Shown: positions 16,357 through 25,983, counted from the stretch's first letter. The stretch: DNA of 64,000 nt from Streptomyces clavuligerus (GCF_005519465.1 NZ_CP027858.1:6187001-6251000), one strand, 5' to 3'. The notes: generated from the letters alone by a model not told the origin. Numbers and translations are program-made.

Positions 16357-17409
16357 ATGACCAGGGACGCGGCGCGATCCGGCCCGCCGGAGAAGAGACG
16401 CACGGAACGACTCCCGCCCGCCCGACGGCTGTCGGGGCTGGTGGCGCTGGTGCTCGTCCTCCTCTGTGTGCTGGCGCTGAGCGTGAGCCTGGGCGCCAAT
16501 CCCCTCCCGCTCCGGGACGTGTGGCGGAACGTGTTCCAGCCCGACGGGTCCGAGGCGGCGTCGATCGTCTGGACCCTGCGGGTGCCCCGCACCGTCGTCG
16601 GCGTCGTCTCGGGCGTCGCCTTCGGAGTCGCGGGAGCGCTGATCCAGGCGATCACCCGCAACCCGCTCGCCGACCCGGGAATCCTGGGCGTGAACGCGGG
16701 AGCGGGGTTCGCGGTCACGATCGGTGTGGGCCTGTTCGGGGTGACGGGCATCACCGGATATGTGTGGTTCGCCTTCCTCGGCGCGATCGTCGCCACGGCG
16801 GCCGTCCACACGATCGGCTCCCTCGGACGCGGTGCCGCCTCCCCCGTCGCACTCCTGCTCGCCGGTGTGGCCCTGGCCGCGGTCCTCACGGCGTTCTCGA
16901 CGTTCATCATGCTCATGGACGAGGAGACCTTCCGGGCCTTCAAGAACTGGGGCCTCGGTTCGCTCGCCCGCGCCTCGATTCCCGACGCGCTCTCCGTGCT
17001 GCCGTTCCTCGCCGTCGGGCTGGCGATCGCCCTCTGCCTGGGCGGAGCCCTGAACGCCGTCGCCCTGGGCGACGATCAGGCGGCGTCGCTGGGTGTGAGC
17101 GTCGTCCGCACCCGCGTCGCCGGGATCGCCGCGGTCACCCTGCTCGCGGGCGGGGCCACGGCCCTCACCGGAGGAATCGCGTTCATCGGGCTGATGGTCC
17201 CGCACATCGTGCGCTGGTTCACCGGACCCGACCAGCGGTGGATCATCGCCTGCACCGTCCTGGCCTCGCCTGCCGTCGTCCTCACCGCCGATGTGATCGG
17301 GCGGCTCGTCGCCCGCCCCGGAGAGATCGAGGCAGGAGTGCTGACAGCCCTGATCGGCGCCCCCGTGCTCATCGCCCTCGTCCGTCGTGGAAAGGCGGCC
17401 GGACTGTGA
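16357..17409 (+). CDS. FecCD-type ferric-siderophore permease 1
   Basis: A 350-residue integral membrane protein of the BtuC/FecCD family with about nine to ten hydrophobic helices. Family hallmarks: LRVPRTVVGVVSGVAFGVAG at the second helix, ITRNPLADPGILGVNAGAG, and the cytoplasmic ATPase-contact loop GVSVVRTRVAG followed by GGIAFIGLMVPHIVRWF. It would form a heterodimeric channel with the next gene, whose GTG start overlaps this stop (GTGA). Confidence 0.93.
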   Translation: MTRDAARSGPPEKRRTERLPPARRLSGLVALVLVLLCVLALSVSLGANPLPLRDVWRNVFQPDGSEAASIVWTLRVPRTVVGVVSGVAFGVAGALIQAITRNPLADPGILGVNAGAGFAVTIGVGLFGVTGITGYVWFAFLGAIVATAAVHTIGSLGRGAASPVALLLAGVALAAVLTAFSTFIMLMDEETFRAFKNWGLGSLARASIPDALSVLPFLAVGLAIALCLGGALNAVALGDDQAASLGVSVVRTRVAGIAAVTLLAGGATALTGGIAFIGLMVPHIVRWFTGPDQRWIIACTVLASPAVVLTADVIGRLVARPGEIEAGVLTALIGAPVLIALVRRGKAAGL

Positions 17410-18488
17410 ACCGCTCCACCTCCCGCCCCGAACCGATCGACTTCGGCCACCGGCAGGCCCGCCTCCGCGTCGGCGGCCTCTTCGCGGCACGCGTCAGCCT
17501 GCGAAGCCTCGCCGTCGCCCTGGCCCTCACGGCGGTCGCCCTCGGCGCCGCGGTGCTCTCCCTCGGCTTCGGCGACTATCCGCTCACCCCCCTCCAGGTC
17601 GTGCGGGCGCTCGCCGGGCAGGGCGACGACTTCCACCGGCTGATCGTGGCCGAATGGCGGCTGCCGATGGCGATCGGCGCGATCCTGTTCGGCGCGCTGC
17701 TGGGGATCGGCGGGGCGATCTTCCAGTCCCTCACCCGCAATCCCCTCGGATCACCGGATGTGATCGGCTTCGACGCCGGGGCCTACACGGGCGTCGTCCT
17801 CACGACGGTGCTCATCGGCTCCCACCACCACGGGTCGGTGGCCACGGCGGCGATCGCCGGAGGTCTGCTCACCGCGGGCGTGGTCCAACTGCTCTCCTCC
17901 TCCCGTCGGGGTGCGCACGGGTTCCGGCTGATCGTCGTCGGTATCGCCGTCTCGGCCATGCTCCAGTCGATCACCTCCTACCTCATCACCCGGGCCGACA
18001 TCGACGACGCCATGAGCGTCGGCTTCTGGGCGGCGGGCTCGCTGAACCGGGTGGGATGGGACGCCCTCGTCCCCTCCCTGATCGGCGGGGCGCTCGTCCT
18101 CGCATGCGTCAGCGTCCTCGCCCCTGCGCTACGCCAACTGGAGCTGGGTGACGACGCGGCCACCGCCCAGGGGGTCGACACCGCCCGCGCCCGACCGGTG
18201 CTCCTGATCGTGGGGGTCGCCGCGACCGCGCTGGTGACCGCGGCGGCCGGACCGATCGCGTTCGTCGCACTCGCCGCGCCGCAGCTCGCCCGCCGACTGA
18301 CCCGCACCCCGGGGGTGACGGTCGCCTCCGCCGCGTTCCTGGGCGCCGCCCTCGTCTCCCTCGCCCATACGGCCTCGCTGGCGGTCGCGCAGGCGTACCG
18401 GCCGGTGCCCGTCGGTCTGATCACCGTCTGCGTCGGCGGGCTCTACCTGATCCAGCTACTGATCCGCGAAACAAGGCGAAGCATATGA
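17406..18488 (+). CDS. FecCD-type ferric-siderophore permease 2
   Basis: A 360-residue membrane protein starting at GTG 17406. The same reading frame is open far upstream, but that part is antiparallel noise inside the first permease. Hallmarks: EWRLPMAIGAILFGALLGIG, SLTRNPLGSPDVIGFDAGA, GVDTARARPVLLIVGV and GPIAFVALAAPQLARRL, with about nine to ten helices. It pairs with permease 1. The stop overlaps the ATPase start (ATGA), implying translational coupling and matched stoichiometry. Confidence 0.93.
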   Translation: MNRSTSRPEPIDFGHRQARLRVGGLFAARVSLRSLAVALALTAVALGAAVLSLGFGDYPLTPLQVVRALAGQGDDFHRLIVAEWRLPMAIGAILFGALLGIGGAIFQSLTRNPLGSPDVIGFDAGAYTGVVLTTVLIGSHHHGSVATAAIAGGLLTAGVVQLLSSSRRGAHGFRLIVVGIAVSAMLQSITSYLITRADIDDAMSVGFWAAGSLNRVGWDALVPSLIGGALVLACVSVLAPALRQLELGDDAATAQGVDTARARPVLLIVGVAATALVTAAAGPIAFVALAAPQLARRLTRTPGVTVASAAFLGAALVSLAHTASLAVAQAYRPVPVGLITVCVGGLYLIQLLIRETRRSI

Positions 18489-19333
18489 AATCCCACAACA
18501 CCGAAGCACCCATGAGCCCATCGGGCCCTTCCCGGCTCCGCGCCGAGAACGTGACCATCGGATACGACGACCGCCCCGTCACCGCACGGCTCTCCGTGGC
18601 GATCCCGGACGGCTCGTTCACGGTCGTCGTCGGCCCGAACGCGTGCGGGAAGTCCACGCTGCTGCGCGGACTCTCCAGACTCCTGCGGCCCGCGGCCGGA
18701 CGGATCGTCCTCGACGGCCAGGACATCCACACCCGCAAGGCCAAGGACGTCGCCCGCAGACTCGGACTCCTCCCGCAGTCCTCGCTCGCCCCCGACGGCA
18801 TCCGCGTCGCCGACCTCGTCGCCCGCGGCCGCTACCCGTATCAGACCCTCGTCCGCCAATGGACCGACGCCGACCAGCGGCACGTCGCGGAAGCGATGGC
18901 CGCGACCGGCGTCGAGGACCTGTCCGCGCGCCCGGTCGACGAACTCTCCGGCGGACAGCGCCAGCGCGTGTGGGTGGCGATGGCACTCGCCCAGCAGACG
19001 GACATCCTCCTCCTCGACGAGCCGACGACCTTCCTCGACCTGACCCACCAGATCGAACTGCTCGAACTCTTCACCGATCTGCACCTGGCCGGGCGAACCC
19101 TCGTCGCGGTGCTCCACGACCTCAACCAGGCCGCGCGGTACGCGACCCACATGATCGTGATGAAGGACGGCGCCGTCGTGGCCGAGGGCCCGCCGTCCGA
19201 CGTCGTCACCGCGGAACGGGTCGAGGACGTCTTCGAGCTGCGGTGCCTCGTCGCCGCCGACCCTGTCGCCGGTACCCCCCCAGGTCGTTCCGGTCGGACG
19301 CGACCGCACGACCCGCCGGGAGGCCGCCGATGA
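18485..19333 (+). CDS. Ferric-siderophore ABC transporter ATPase (FecE-like)
   Basis: A 282-residue cytoplasmic ATPase. Walker A GPNACGKST, Q-loop LLPQSS, signature ELSGGQRQRVW, Walker B ILLLDEPTTFLDL, and H-loop VLHDLNQAARY are all intact. It energises the two FecCD permeases just upstream. The last 20 residues are Pro/Arg/Gly-rich and probably disordered. The stop overlaps the start of the following ABC gene by ATGA. Confidence 0.95.
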   Translation: MKSHNTEAPMSPSGPSRLRAENVTIGYDDRPVTARLSVAIPDGSFTVVVGPNACGKSTLLRGLSRLLRPAAGRIVLDGQDIHTRKAKDVARRLGLLPQSSLAPDGIRVADLVARGRYPYQTLVRQWTDADQRHVAEAMAATGVEDLSARPVDELSGGQRQRVWVAMALAQQTDILLLDEPTTFLDLTHQIELLELFTDLHLAGRTLVAVLHDLNQAARYATHMIVMKDGAVVAEGPPSDVVTAERVEDVFELRCLVAADPVAGTPPGRSGRTRPHDPPGGRR

Positions 19334-20943
19334 CGTCTGAACACGAGCCCCCGCCGCGTCCGGCCGGACCCTCACCCCTCATCCGTGCGCTGCTCCCCGG
19401 CCTCCCGGCGCTCGCCCTCGCCTCGCTCACCGCCGCCGCCTGCGGGCTCTGCCGCCTCGGCGCGCTCTGGTTCACGGTACGGCTCCTCACCGACCCGGCG
19501 CCCGCGCACGCGGTGTGGGCCTGTACCGCGTGGCTCACCGGCGCTCTGCTGTCGGCCCTGTCCTCATGGACCGCCCACCGGGGCGAGGCGCGGTTCGCGG
19601 AACGACTCCGCCGCGACATCGCGGAACACCTGGTCCGCATGCCGGCGAGCGCCCTGGCCGCACGCGGCGGTGACGCGCTGCGCCGCCTGGTCTCCGACGA
19701 CATCGCCGCACTGCACCACACCGTCGCCCATCTGCCCGCCGAGACCGCGACGCTCGCGGTCGTCCCCCTGGCGAGCACGGCCGTCCTGCTCGCCGTCGCG
19801 GGCCCCGCCGCGCTGCTCGCCCTGGTCCCGGGGCTGCTCGCCGCCTGCTACCACCTCCTCGTCGTCCCCCGGACCTCGGCACGCCACGGAGCCGAGAGCG
19901 CCCGGGTGATGAGCGACATCGCCGCCGCCGTCGACGACCACGCCCGCGGAGCGCGGATCTGCCGTGTGTACGGGGCCCAGGGCGGCGCGGCGGCCGCCTA
20001 CGCGGCGGCGACCCGGCGCTTCACCACCGGGACGGTCCGCTGGGTGGGACGGGTCGCGACCCTCGCCGCCGTCGCGGGAGCCCTGCTCCAAGCGGCCGCG
20101 ACCTATGCGATCGCCTACGCCGCCGGCCATGGGCGGGAACCCGGGACCCTCGCCGTGATGCTGCTGTTCGGCCTGGCCACCGTCACCCCGGCGCTGCGCC
20201 TCGGCCATGGGCTCGACCACGTCCGGGCGGGCCGCGCCGCCGCGGGCCGTATCGCCGAGGTGTTCCGGGAGCCCGCCGTCACGCCCTTTGCGCGCCGGGC
20301 CGGTGACGGGGCGGGCGCCACGGGAACGGCCCTGGTCCGCCTCACGGTCAAGAACGCCGGGCGCGTCCTCGTCCACGAGGTGACGCACACGTTCACGCCG
20401 TCGGCGATCACCGCCGTCACCGGACCCAGCGGAAGCGGCAAGACGACACTTCTCCGGGTCATCGCCGGACTGGAATCCGCCATGGCGGGGAACGTCGTCC
20501 TCCCGCCCGCCGCCACCCCGTGCCAGGCATCGGGACCGGTCCTCCTCCTCCCGCAAGGCGGCGACCTCCTGCCCGGGACGGTCCGCGACACCCTGCGCCT
20601 CTCCGCCCCGGACGCGGACGACGGGGACCTCGCCGAGGGGCTCCGGCGGGCCCAGCTCCGTATTCCGCCCGGGACGGGGACGGCGGACCTCTCCGGCGGC
20701 GAGAGACAGCGCGTCGCCCTGGCGCGGGCCTTCCTCACCGACGCGCCCGTGATCCTCCTCGACGAACCCACCAGCGCACTCGACGCGCGGACAGCCGACC
20801 GGGTCATGGCGGAGCTGCGTCTCCTCGCCGACGCGGGGAAGACGCTGATCGTCGTCACGCACGACCTCCGGCTCGCCGCGACCGCGGACGAACAGCTCAC
20901 GCTCACCGGGACACACCTCACGACGGCCGGAGGCAGCCGATGA
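19330..20943 (+). CDS. Fused permease-ATPase ABC protein 1 (IrtA/YbtP-like half-transporter)
   Basis: A 537-residue half-transporter. Residues 1-330 are a type IV (exporter-fold) membrane domain with six hydrophobic helices and the coupling-helix region ERLRRDIAEHLVRMPASALA. The ATPase domain carries Walker A GPSGSGKTT, LLLPQGGDLLPGTV, signature DLSGGERQRVALA, Walker B VILLDEPTSALD and VVTHDLRLAA. It has a translationally coupled partner downstream, so a heterodimer is expected. Pairs with this fold encoded in siderophore-uptake operons (IrtAB, YbtPQ) import siderophores despite the exporter fold. This operon therefore carries two transporters, one binding-protein-dependent and one not. Export of a siderophore is the alternative. 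Confidence 0.88.
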   Translation: MTSEHEPPPRPAGPSPLIRALLPGLPALALASLTAAACGLCRLGALWFTVRLLTDPAPAHAVWACTAWLTGALLSALSSWTAHRGEARFAERLRRDIAEHLVRMPASALAARGGDALRRLVSDDIAALHHTVAHLPAETATLAVVPLASTAVLLAVAGPAALLALVPGLLAACYHLLVVPRTSARHGAESARVMSDIAAAVDDHARGARICRVYGAQGGAAAAYAAATRRFTTGTVRWVGRVATLAAVAGALLQAAATYAIAYAAGHGREPGTLAVMLLFGLATVTPALRLGHGLDHVRAGRAAAGRIAEVFREPAVTPFARRAGDGAGATGTALVRLTVKNAGRVLVHEVTHTFTPSAITAVTGPSGSGKTTLLRVIAGLESAMAGNVVLPPAATPCQASGPVLLLPQGGDLLPGTVRDTLRLSAPDADDGDLAEGLRRAQLRIPPGTGTADLSGGERQRVALARAFLTDAPVILLDEPTSALDARTADRVMAELRLLADAGKTLIVVTHDLRLAATADEQLTLTGTHLTTAGGSR

Positions 20944-22589
20944 CCACACCCGCGTCCCGGACGCCCACCACTGCGGCGCGCCTGCTTCCCGCCGTGTCCC
21001 GCCTGCTTCCGGGCGCGGCGCGGACGCTTCCCGGCGCGGCCCGGCGGCGACTGACCCGGATCGCCTTCGGCTGGGCACTCGTCGCCGTCGCCGAAGCCGC
21101 CGCGTACACGACGCTCACCTGGGCGATCGCGGACGGACAGCCGCCCGGACCGGTGCTCGGCGCGGCGGGAGCGGCCGTCGCGACGACCGTGCTCGTCTCA
21201 CGCGCCGGTTACCTCACCGGCGCCCGGCTCGCGGGCGACCTCTACGACACGCTCGGCACCACGTTCGCGCGCGCCAGGCTCTCCTGGTTCACCGAGACCA
21301 ACCGCGCACTGGTCAGAACCGTCGCCGGACGCGCCATCCCGACGCTGATGAGCGTGCCCGCCCATCAGCTTCAGACGTTCATCCTCCCGCCGCTGATCCC
21401 CCTGCTGCTGCTCGCGGGCGTCGGGATCGTCGGCGGACCGTCCGCGATGCTGTTCGTGGGCGCGCTCCTGGCCGTCGCCTTCGTCGCACAGAGCCTCGCG
21501 CAACGGGCCCTGGCCCGCGCGGACGCCGACCGGGGCGACGCCGAACAGGCCGCCGCCGCGGCGGCGCTGGAATTCGTCGATCACCTCGAACTGCTCCGGA
21601 CGGCCGCGGGCCCCGAGCGGGCCGTCGCCCGCCTCATGGCCACCTGGCAGGCGCAGGAAGCCGCGTTCGCCCGTACCAATAACGCCTCCGCACCGGCCAC
21701 CCTCGTCTCCGGCCTCGCCGCCGCCCTGCCGCTCGCCGGGGTCGTCGTGCTCCTCGCGGCCACGGGGACCGACGACCCCGCGGCGGCGCTCGCCCTCGTC
21801 GTCCTGACCGGACGGGCCGCGGCACCGCTGGACGCCCTCGCTCTCGCGGGCCTGACCGTGAACGACCTGCGCACCACGGTCCGGCAGTACCGCACCGTCG
21901 CCACCGCGCCCGCTCTGCCGGAGCCCCCGCGGAGCGCCCCGGGGAAGGGTTACGGACTGGAACTCGCGGGCATCGCGCACCCGCCCGTGCTCCGCGATGT
22001 CTCCGCCCTCGTCCCCGAAGGGTCACGGGTGCTCATCACCGGCCCGACGGGAAGCGGCAAAAGCACCCTGCTCAATCTGCTCATGCGCTTCGACGACCCC
22101 GAGCAGGGGCGGGTGACCCTGGGCGGGGCCGCCCTGACGGACCTGCGGTACGAGGATCTCGCCGCGCACTTCGCCTACGTCCCTCAGGACCCGATCGTCT
22201 TCGACGGCACCCTCGCCGGGAACATCCGGCTCGGCAACCCCGCCGCCACCGACGACGAAGTCCTCGAAGTCTGCCGAACGGCGCACCTGGACACCGTCGT
22301 CACCCGGTCCCCGCACGGCATCCATCAGCAGGTCGGACACCAGGGGAACGCACTCTCCGGCGGGGAACGCCAACGCGTCGCCCTGGCGCGCGCCCTGCTG
22401 AAGAACGCGCCCGTCCTCGTCCTCGACGAAGCGACGGCGGCGCTGGACGCGACAACGGAACGACACATCCTGAGGGCGCTGCGGCAACGGCCCGGAACGG
22501 TCATCGCGGTCACCCACCGGGACACCGCCGACTGGGACGCCACGGTGGTCATCACCCTCCGGGGGAACGCCTCCCCGCCCACGGCGTGA
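20940..22589 (+). CDS. Fused permease-ATPase ABC protein 2 (IrtB/YbtQ-like half-transporter)
   Basis: A 549-residue half-transporter that starts in the ATGA overlap with its partner. An Arg/Pro-rich N-terminus precedes a six-helix membrane domain with the SWFTETNRALVRTVAGRAIP loop. ATPase motifs are intact: Walker A GPTGSGKST, VPQDPIVFDGTLAGNIRLG, signature ALSGGERQRVALA, Walker B VLVLDEATAALD and the switch His in AVTHRDTADWD. This site looks canonical, and so does the partner. It is the last gene of the seven-gene iron operon. Confidence 0.88.
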   Translation: MTTPASRTPTTAARLLPAVSRLLPGAARTLPGAARRRLTRIAFGWALVAVAEAAAYTTLTWAIADGQPPGPVLGAAGAAVATTVLVSRAGYLTGARLAGDLYDTLGTTFARARLSWFTETNRALVRTVAGRAIPTLMSVPAHQLQTFILPPLIPLLLLAGVGIVGGPSAMLFVGALLAVAFVAQSLAQRALARADADRGDAEQAAAAAALEFVDHLELLRTAAGPERAVARLMATWQAQEAAFARTNNASAPATLVSGLAAALPLAGVVVLLAATGTDDPAAALALVVLTGRAAAPLDALALAGLTVNDLRTTVRQYRTVATAPALPEPPRSAPGKGYGLELAGIAHPPVLRDVSALVPEGSRVLITGPTGSGKSTLLNLLMRFDDPEQGRVTLGGAALTDLRYEDLAAHFAYVPQDPIVFDGTLAGNIRLGNPAATDDEVLEVCRTAHLDTVVTRSPHGIHQQVGHQGNALSGGERQRVALARALLKNAPVLVLDEATAALDATTERHILRALRQRPGTVIAVTHRDTADWDATVVITLRGNASPPTA

Positions 22590-22730
22590 CGCACCGGCCC
22601 CGGCGTCGATCCCTTTCCGCCAACCCCGGGAGACCTGCCGGAGGGGGGCCTTGGCCGTCCCTGCGGCACCTACGATGTCCACCGCACCGCTCCGTTGTTC
22701 GCGCACGACCGACGAGAGGCATGGGCACCG

Positions 22731-23171
22731 ATGCCGTACGAGTTGTCCAAGGCGCGTGAGACACATGAGGTACGCGGGACGCGGCGGAGCGGGGTCGGGC
22801 TCCGGCTCGCGGCCCTCGCGACCGCGCTCACCGGTGCCCTGGCGGCCGGATTCGCCACCGCGCCCCAGGCCGCAGCCGGGGACCCGAACAACTGTCTGCC
22901 GCTTCGGTTCTGCCTCTGGGAGCACCACAACTTCGACGGCCACATGCTGGCGTCGGAGCAGAGCATGGCCTATGTCGGCGCCGCGATGAACGACAAGGCC
23001 ACGTCCTACCGCAACCGCACGAACTACTATGTGACGATCTACCGCGACGCCAACTACCAGGGCGGCTGTCTGATGAACTCCATTCCGCCCAGCGGTATCT
23101 CGGCCGGAGTGCCCACCGCACTCAACGACCAGATCTCCTCGTTCCGGCTGTCGGAGTGGCCCATCTGCTAG
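22731..23171 (+). CDS. Small secreted peptidase-inhibitor I36-like protein
   Basis: A 146-residue secreted protein. The ATG at 22731 was chosen because the upstream in-frame ATG adds residues unlike a signal peptide. A basic N-terminus (RGTRRSG) is followed by a hydrophobic helix and an Ala-rich cleavage region near PQAAAGD. The mature part has NNCLPLRFCLWEHHNFDG, TSYRNRTNYYVTIYRDANYQ and LNDQISSFRLS, the crystallin-like double motif of the Streptomyces I36 (SMI) metalloprotease-inhibitor family, with four cysteines. It may inhibit an extracellular protease or act as a structural secreted protein. It lies between two iron-uptake units and is probably transcribed on its own. Confidence 0.75.
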   Translation: MPYELSKARETHEVRGTRRSGVGLRLAALATALTGALAAGFATAPQAAAGDPNNCLPLRFCLWEHHNFDGHMLASEQSMAYVGAAMNDKATSYRNRTNYYVTIYRDANYQGGCLMNSIPPSGISAGVPTALNDQISSFRLSEWPIC

Positions 23172-23200
23172 GCCGCCGTCGGAAGCCCCCGCCCGCAGGA

Positions 23201-23242
23201 GGACCGGTGCGGACCGGTGGGCGGACCGGTGCGGACCGGTGC
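23201..23242. repeat. 10-bp repeats between convergent genes
   Basis: Four copies of GGACCGGTGC/G (23201, 23211, 23223, 23233), each containing the palindrome ACCGGT, lie in the gap between the convergent I36 and ATPase genes. They could fold into alternative hairpins and act as a bidirectional termination region. No T-tract is present. Confidence 0.7.
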
Positions 23243-23265
23243 GGATCCGGCCTCGGCCCCCGGGC

Positions 23266-24024
23266 TCAGCGGTAGTAGACCGCCGTCCGCCGTCCGTCGA
23301 CCTCGTGGACCTGGACCGGGGTGTCGAACACCTCGCTGAGGACCTCGGCGCGCATCATCGCGTCGACCGTGTCGGAGGCGGCGACACGGCCGTCGCGGAG
23401 GGCGATGATCCGGTCGGAGTAGGTGGCGGCGAAGTTGATGTCGTGGACGATCAGGACGACGGTCTTGCCGAGTTCGTCGGCGGCACGGCGGAGCTGCGAC
23501 ATCATCCGGACGGAGTGCTTCATGTCGAGGTTGTTGAGGGGCTCGTCCAGCAGGACGTAGCGGGTGTCCTGGGCGAGGACCATCGCGACATAGGCGCGCT
23601 GGCGCTGGCCGCCGGAGAGCTGGTCGAGATAGCGGTGCTGGAGGTCGCCGAGGTGGAGGAAGTCCAGGGCGTCGTCGACATGGGCGATGTCCCGCTGGGT
23701 CAGCCGCCCCCGGCAGTGCGGGAACCGGCCGAAGGAGACCAGTTCGCGTACGGTCACCCGGGCGGTGAAGTGGTTCTCCTGACGGAGGATGGACAGCGTC
23801 CGGGCGACATCCCGGGACGGGGCCCGGTGGACGTCGAGGCCGTCGACGGTCACGGTGCCCGAGGTGGGCTCGGCGAGGCGGCCGATGATGGTCAGCAGGG
23901 TGGACTTGCCCGCGCCGTTGGGGCCGACGAGCGAGGTGACGCCGCCCGCCGGGATGCGTCCGGAGACCGGGCCGAGCACGACGTCGTCGCCGTACGCCTT
24001 GCGGATGTCGGTGAACTCGATCAC
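23266..24024 (-). CDS. Siderophore ABC transporter ATPase of the second uptake set
   Basis: A 252-residue ATPase starting with a GTG that overlaps the preceding permease stop (GTGA). Walker A GPNGAGKST, Q-loop LRQENHF, signature QLSGGQRQRAYVA, Walker B YVLLDEPLNNLDM and VHDINFAATYSD are intact. The DEPLNNLD form is typical of the YclP/CeuD/VctC branch that serves catecholate-type siderophores. It is the last gene of the minus-strand uptake set. Confidence 0.93.
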   Translation of the reverse strand: MIEFTDIRKAYGDDVVLGPVSGRIPAGGVTSLVGPNGAGKSTLLTIIGRLAEPTSGTVTVDGLDVHRAPSRDVARTLSILRQENHFTARVTVRELVSFGRFPHCRGRLTQRDIAHVDDALDFLHLGDLQHRYLDQLSGGQRQRAYVAMVLAQDTRYVLLDEPLNNLDMKHSVRMMSQLRRAADELGKTVVLIVHDINFAATYSDRIIALRDGRVAASDTVDAMMRAEVLSEVFDTPVQVHEVDGRRTAVYYR

Positions 24025-25028
24025 AGGGTGCCCTTCCGGAGCAGATGGACGAGGAAGACCGTTCCGCCGACGAATTCGATGACGACGGTGAGCATGCCGG
24101 AGGCGTAGAAGACGTGCTCCATCACGAACTGGCCGCCGACCAGGGTGATCAGTCCGATGAGGAAGGCCAGCGGGAGGACGACGGCGTGCCGGTGGGTGCC
24201 CGCCAGCTGGTGGGCGAGCAGCGCGGTGACGAAGCCGAAGAAGGTCATGGGGCCCGCGAGGGCGGTCGACATGGCGATCAGCAGGGAGATCAACAGCAGC
24301 AGCAGCAGGGACAGCTCGCGCCGGTAGGAGATGCCCAGATTGGTGGCGGTGTCCCGGCCGAGGAGAAGGGCGTCGAGCCGGTGGCGGCGCTGCCAGACGA
24401 TGGCGCCGGTGATCAGGCAGACGGCGCCGGCCAGCGGCAGATACTCCGCCTCGGCGCTGCTGAGCCGCCCGTACAGCCGGGTCGACAGCACGTCGTACTC
24501 GGCGGGGGAGAGCAGCCGCTGAAGGAAGTCGGACAGGCTGCGGAAGGCGAGGCCCAGCACCACCCCGACGAGGAGCAGCACATGCAGACTGCCGCCGCGC
24601 CCGGAGAACAGCCAGCCGAACAGCAGCATCGTGAAGCCGACCATCAGCAGGGTCTGGGTGACCAGCTTCGGCATCCCGTCCGTCGCGACGAGCACACTGC
24701 CGCCGAACACGGACACCAGCAGGGTCTGCATCAGGATGTAGACGGAGTCGAACCCCATGATCGACGGGGTGAGGATGCGGTTGTGGGTGATGGTCTGGAA
24801 CACCACCGTCCCCACCGCCTGGGCGAACGCGACGATCAGCATCGTCCCGAACATGCTCAGACGGCGTTCGAAGGCGAACGCGAAGGAGCCTTCGACGAAG
24901 AGGAAGAGAAAGCAGGCCGCGCAGACGGCGGCGAGCACGGTGGCGGCGGTGAGCCGCGCGGCGGCGGGAAGCGCCCGGCGGACGGGGGCCTTCGCCGGGG
25001 CGGGCGTCTGCACAGGGATCTCAGACAT
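24021..25028 (-). CDS. Siderophore ABC permease 2 of the second uptake set
   Basis: A 335-residue FecCD-family membrane protein with about nine helices; the N-terminal 25 residues are Pro/Ala-rich and cytoplasmic. Characteristic parts: QTITHNRILTPSIMGFDSVY, GRDTATNLGISYRRE (ATPase contact) and ALAGPMTFFGFVTALLAHQL. The ITHNRILTP variant in place of TRNPLA is typical of the YclO/CeuC branch. The ATG overlaps the upstream permease stop by eight bases. Confidence 0.92.
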   Translation of the reverse strand: MSEIPVQTPAPAKAPVRRALPAAARLTAATVLAAVCAACFLFLFVEGSFAFAFERRLSMFGTMLIVAFAQAVGTVVFQTITHNRILTPSIMGFDSVYILMQTLLVSVFGGSVLVATDGMPKLVTQTLLMVGFTMLLFGWLFSGRGGSLHVLLLVGVVLGLAFRSLSDFLQRLLSPAEYDVLSTRLYGRLSSAEAEYLPLAGAVCLITGAIVWQRRHRLDALLLGRDTATNLGISYRRELSLLLLLLISLLIAMSTALAGPMTFFGFVTALLAHQLAGTHRHAVVLPLAFLIGLITLVGGQFVMEHVFYASGMLTVVIEFVGGTVFLVHLLRKGTL

Positions 25029-25983
25029 GGGCCTTCCCTCGCTGACGCAGGATCATCACGACGAACACGACCGCGCCGACGGCGCCGAGCACCACGGTCG
25101 CCGGGATCTCCATCGGACGGACGACGAGCCGCCCGACGAGATCGCAGGCGATCATCAGGGCCACACTGCTGAGCACCACCCACGGCAGATTGCTCCGGAC
25201 GTTGTCGCCGCGTGCCATCGAGACCAGGTTCGGCACGATCAGCCCGAGGAAGGGGATGAAGCCGACGACGACGGTGGTCACGCCGGTGGCCAGGGCGACC
25301 ATGCTCAGGCCGATGAACATGACCCGGCGGTAGGGCAGCCCCAGGCTGGTGGCGGTGGACCGGCCGAGTCCGGCGATGGTGAAGCGGTCGGCCGCGGCGT
25401 ACAGGCCGACGACGATGACACCCACCACCCACAGCGGCTCATAGCTGCCGCGCACCACCGAGCTGAACCCGCCCGAGCGCCAGGTGGCCAGCATCTGGAG
25501 CAGATTCGTGGACGAGGCGATGTACAGCGTGACCGAGCTGATCAGGGCGCCCAGCATGATCCCCACGATCGGCACGATCACCTGCGAGGTGAGGGCGATC
25601 CGCCCGAGGACGAACAGGAAGACGAGCGCGCCCGCGAAGGCGAAGGCACTGGCGGCGCCCATTTTCACCATCGGGGACGCGGCCGGGACGAGGAGGGTCA
25701 GCAGCAGGACGCCGAGCGCCGCCCATTCACTGGTGCCCGTGGTGGTCGGCTCGACGAACCGGTTCTGTACGAGCATCTGCATGATCACGCCGGAGACGGC
25801 CATCGCGGCCGCGGCGAGGATCAGCGCGAGGGTGCGCGGCACCCGGGAGATGAGGAACATCCGCCGGGCCTCGGGGTCGGTGAGCAGCGCGTGCGGGTCG
25901 ATGTCATAGCCGCCGACGAAGAGCGAGGCGGTGACCAGGGCCAGCACACCGAGCGTGGCCAGCGGGAGGGGGAGTCGGCGCAT
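25021..25983 (-). CDS. Siderophore ABC permease 1 of the second uptake set
   Basis: A 320-residue FecCD-family permease. The ATG at 25983 gives a normal first helix (LPLATLGVLALVTASLFVGG); the longer open frame adds 41 Pro/Arg/Gly-rich residues and is rejected. Hallmarks: SRVPRTLALILAAAAMAVSG, VQNRFVEPTTTGTSEWA, GLPYRRVMFIGLS and VGFIPFLGLIVPNLVSMA. It pairs with the following permease. It is separated from the lipoprotein gene by 244 bp containing a strong hairpin. Confidence 0.92.
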   Translation of the reverse strand: MRRLPLPLATLGVLALVTASLFVGGYDIDPHALLTDPEARRMFLISRVPRTLALILAAAAMAVSGVIMQMLVQNRFVEPTTTGTSEWAALGVLLLTLLVPAASPMVKMGAASAFAFAGALVFLFVLGRIALTSQVIVPIVGIMLGALISSVTLYIASSTNLLQMLATWRSGGFSSVVRGSYEPLWVVGVIVVGLYAAADRFTIAGLGRSTATSLGLPYRRVMFIGLSMVALATGVTTVVVGFIPFLGLIVPNLVSMARGDNVRSNLPWVVLSSVALMIACDLVGRLVVRPMEIPATVVLGAVGAVVFVVMILRQRGKAHV

